Assembly: GCF_003185655.1 (NCBI RefSeq)
Contig: NZ_QHJQ01000006.1
Location: 146,603-210,602, forward strand
Length of the DNA: 64,000 nucleotides
Reading direction: 5' to 3'
Source of the DNA: Coraliomargarita sinensis
GTDB taxonomy: Bacteria > Verrucomicrobiota > Verrucomicrobiia > Opitutales > Coraliomargaritaceae
Within the stretch, counting starts at the first letter, position 1. Every line of letters begins with the position of its first letter. The notes beneath the pieces are model-generated. The model had not been told where the DNA came from. It saw only the letters and a program-made list of their open reading frames with translations, and did not search any database. The translations under genes and the position numbers were made by a program. Shown in pieces: positions 63,800 to 64,000 of the stretch.

Positions 63800-63816
63800 G
63801 TAGAACGTAGAGGTGA
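63800..63816 (-). repeat. half attC-like site truncated by an IS element
   Basis: Minus strand reads CCTCTAC-GTTCTAC just before the 63792 gene, the same right-hand core as at 61470. The rest of the site is missing; IS sequence begins at about 63817. Confidence 0.5.
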
Positions 63817-64000
63817 TGTGTCCTGAGAAAACTGGACATGGGATTCTCTTAAAAAGAGGATCCAACCATGAATAGACAACGCTATACTGCCGAGTTCAAA
63901 CAGGAGGCAGTCAAACTGATATTAATCGACGGGACCCCGGTGAAGGAGGTTTCGCAGCAATTGGGAGTGCCTGAAGGGGTTCTTTACAGCTGGAAGCAGA
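63817..64000 (+). mobile_element. IS3-family insertion sequence, left end (partial)
   Basis: A TGTGTCCTGAGAAAACTGGACA end, containing the TGTCC/GGACA inverted pair, is followed by a transposase orfA. The element continues beyond the window. It inserted next to the first attC-like core. Confidence 0.8.
63868..64000 (+). CDS. IS3-family transposase OrfA (partial)
   Basis: The frame starts with ATG at 63868 and reads MNRQRYTAEFKQEAV, then VKEVSQQLGVPEGVLYSWK: the helix-turn-helix of IS3/IS911 OrfA proteins that bind the element ends. The rest, and OrfB, lie past the right edge. Confidence 0.92.
   Translation, partial: MNRQRYTAEFKQEAVKLILIDGTPVKEVSQQLGVPEGVLYSWKQ

Overview
The window is a GC-rich bacterial chromosome segment that most resembles Verrucomicrobiota, probably an Opitutia/Puniceicoccales-type marine heterotroph. 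This is an inference from gene content: an exosortase, a GTP-type PEP carboxykinase, a sialate O-acetylesterase, Gfo/Idh/MocA and ThuA pairs, an Agl23-like membrane glycosyltransferase, a lysine/alanine-tailed DksA homologue and many two-component sensors. No rRNA or CRISPR array is visible. There is one intact tRNA, tRNA-Pro(CGG).

Layout. 1-8 kb: end of a DegT aminotransferase gene, pckG, a type IIA topoisomerase A subunit, then an exosortase overlapping glycogen synthase. 8-13.3 kb: a tight operon HIT - PhoH - 7TM-HD phosphodiesterase - ybeY - ECF sigma - mini zinc-binding anti-sigma, closed by a terminator. 13.4-20.3 kb: glutamate dehydrogenase, mannose-6-phosphate isomerase, a PfkB kinase, a 7TM sensor kinase and an EamA transporter. 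20.4-27.3 kb: a rearranged accessory segment. A 576-bp block (part of tRNA-Pro plus a response regulator gene) is present twice, 4,023 bp apart, around a GntR-type regulator and a sialate O-acetylesterase whose signal peptide is broken by an in-frame TGA. The right copy sits beside an intact histidine kinase with an ethylene-receptor-like copper-binding membrane domain. 27.3-38.9 kb: gpmI, a Ca2+/Na+ antiporter, ileS, a DksA-like protein, lspA, a membrane PAS protein plus hybrid kinase, rsfS, nadD and an ExoD protein. 38.9-50 kb: a membrane-anchored subtilase, a glutamine amidotransferase with lipB and lipA, a Gfo/ThuA pair, glycosyltransferases, apbE and a second Gfo protein. 50-59.9 kb: a 111-bp MITE-like repeat, engB, kdgK, a SurA-like isomerase, xylA, xylB, three hypothetical envelope genes and a polyprenyl synthase.

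59.9-64 kb is the most unusual part. Seven small unknown genes, all on the minus strand, look more AT-rich than the rest; at least six encode exported or membrane proteins or a lipoprotein candidate. Four of their junctions carry 55-87 bp imperfect palindromes that begin with a 7-mer ending in AAC at the stop codon of one gene and end with a 7-mer beginning with GTT just before the start codon of the next. This is the geometry of integron gene cassettes with attC sites. One site matches the textbook core consensus on both sides; most others use a variant core, GTTCTAC. An IS3-family element at the right edge appears to have inserted into the attC of the first visible cassette, so any integrase would lie outside the window.

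Metabolically the core genes combine gluconeogenesis and glycogen storage (pckG, glgA, gpmI), sugar-acid and xylose use (kdgK, xylA, xylB) and polysaccharide-related functions. Sensing is rich: three histidine kinases, two identical response regulators and one ECF sigma system.
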